Assembly: GCF_900104065.1 (NCBI RefSeq)
Contig: NZ_FNLC01000002.1
Span: 292,995 to 356,994 of the forward strand
From: Natronobacterium texcoconense
Lineage (GTDB): Archaea > Halobacteriota > Halobacteria > Halobacteriales > Natrialbaceae
DNA: 64,000 bases
Direction: 5' to 3'
Shown here piece after piece: positions 63,999 through 64,000 of this stretch (within the stretch, counting starts at the first letter, position 1; every line of letters starts with the position of its first letter). The translations under genes and the position numbers were made by a program. The notes below the pieces were generated by a model, which saw nothing but the letters and a program-made list of their open reading frames with translations, was not told the origin of the DNA and made no database searches.

Positions 63999-64000
63999 TT

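Overview
This window is chromosomal DNA from a halophilic archaeon, most likely of the Natrialbales (Natrinema, Haloterrigena or Natronorubrum type). The genes are GC-rich with strongly acidic products. CTCGAG-type words are very frequent. Many genes look leaderless, with a TATA box about 25 bp before the start codon. Archaea-specific genes are present: GHMP-type shikimate kinase, Cdc48, an Lhr-type helicase, PGF-CTERM surface proteins and a geranylgeranyl reductase. No rRNA, tRNA or CRISPR array was found. The species cannot be named from the sequence alone.

Layout. (1) 1-8.7 kb: a tightly overlapping Mrp-type monovalent cation/H+ antiporter operon (mrpE-F-G, a DUF4040-like subunit, mrpB-C-D and two more NuoL/MrpA/MrpD-like subunits), preceded by a 49-codon ORF that overlaps mrpE by GTGA. 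(2) 8.7-11.1 kb: a small membrane protein, a tyrosine-recombinase-like protein that seems to have lost its catalytic Tyr and both His, and a weakly coding stretch. (3) 11.2-41 kb: a large cell-surface glycan region. It holds two alkaline-phosphatase-superfamily phosphodiesterases, two FemAB-like acyltransferases, two GT4 glycosyltransferases, a flippase, a DUF1616 protein, a large GT-C-like membrane protein, an ATP-grasp ligase, two polysaccharide deacetylases, a geranylgeranyl reductase, an alpha/alpha-toroid protein, a DUF354 protein, a Tat-exported beta-helix protein with tandem C-terminal domains, and a PGF-CTERM surface protein. A complete IS200/IS605-type element (tnpA, a small DUF2080-like gene, tnpB) sits at 36.5-38.47 kb against a 5'-truncated MFS transporter gene. 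(4) 41-49 kb: an alpha/beta hydrolase, small membrane proteins, a winged-helix regulator/membrane protein pair, an AAC(3)-like acetyltransferase, a MATE exporter, a UspA protein, a Tat lipoprotein in lower-GC DNA, and an MTH865-like protein. (5) 49-53.4 kb: thiolase, then two toxin-antitoxin modules, then chorismate mutase and shikimate kinase. (6) 53.4-64 kb: housekeeping and conserved small genes, including DUF5796, a zinc finger, Cdc48, phosphatidylserine decarboxylase, a receiver protein, an Lhr helicase, a second PGF-CTERM protein and a winged-helix protein.

The most unusual structure lies between thiolase and chorismate mutase. The last 35 bp of the chorismate mutase gene, including the stop codon, occur three times in direct orientation (50403-50437, 51155-51189, 52154-52188). 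The copies bound two segments of about 750 bp and 1 kb, and each segment carries exactly one toxin-antitoxin module: RHH/RelE with a frameshifted toxin, then a MazE/MazF-like pair. This looks like serial insertion of small toxin-antitoxin cassettes at the 3' end of a protein-coding gene, each rebuilding the end of the gene. No recombinase gene lies nearby.

The glycan region reads as a pathway. Glycosyltransferases build a lipid-linked glycan; ligase, deacetylase and FemAB-like enzymes modify it; the flippase moves it across the membrane; and exported proteins anchored by archaeosortase sit at the surface. This pathway is inferred from families and gene order, not shown.
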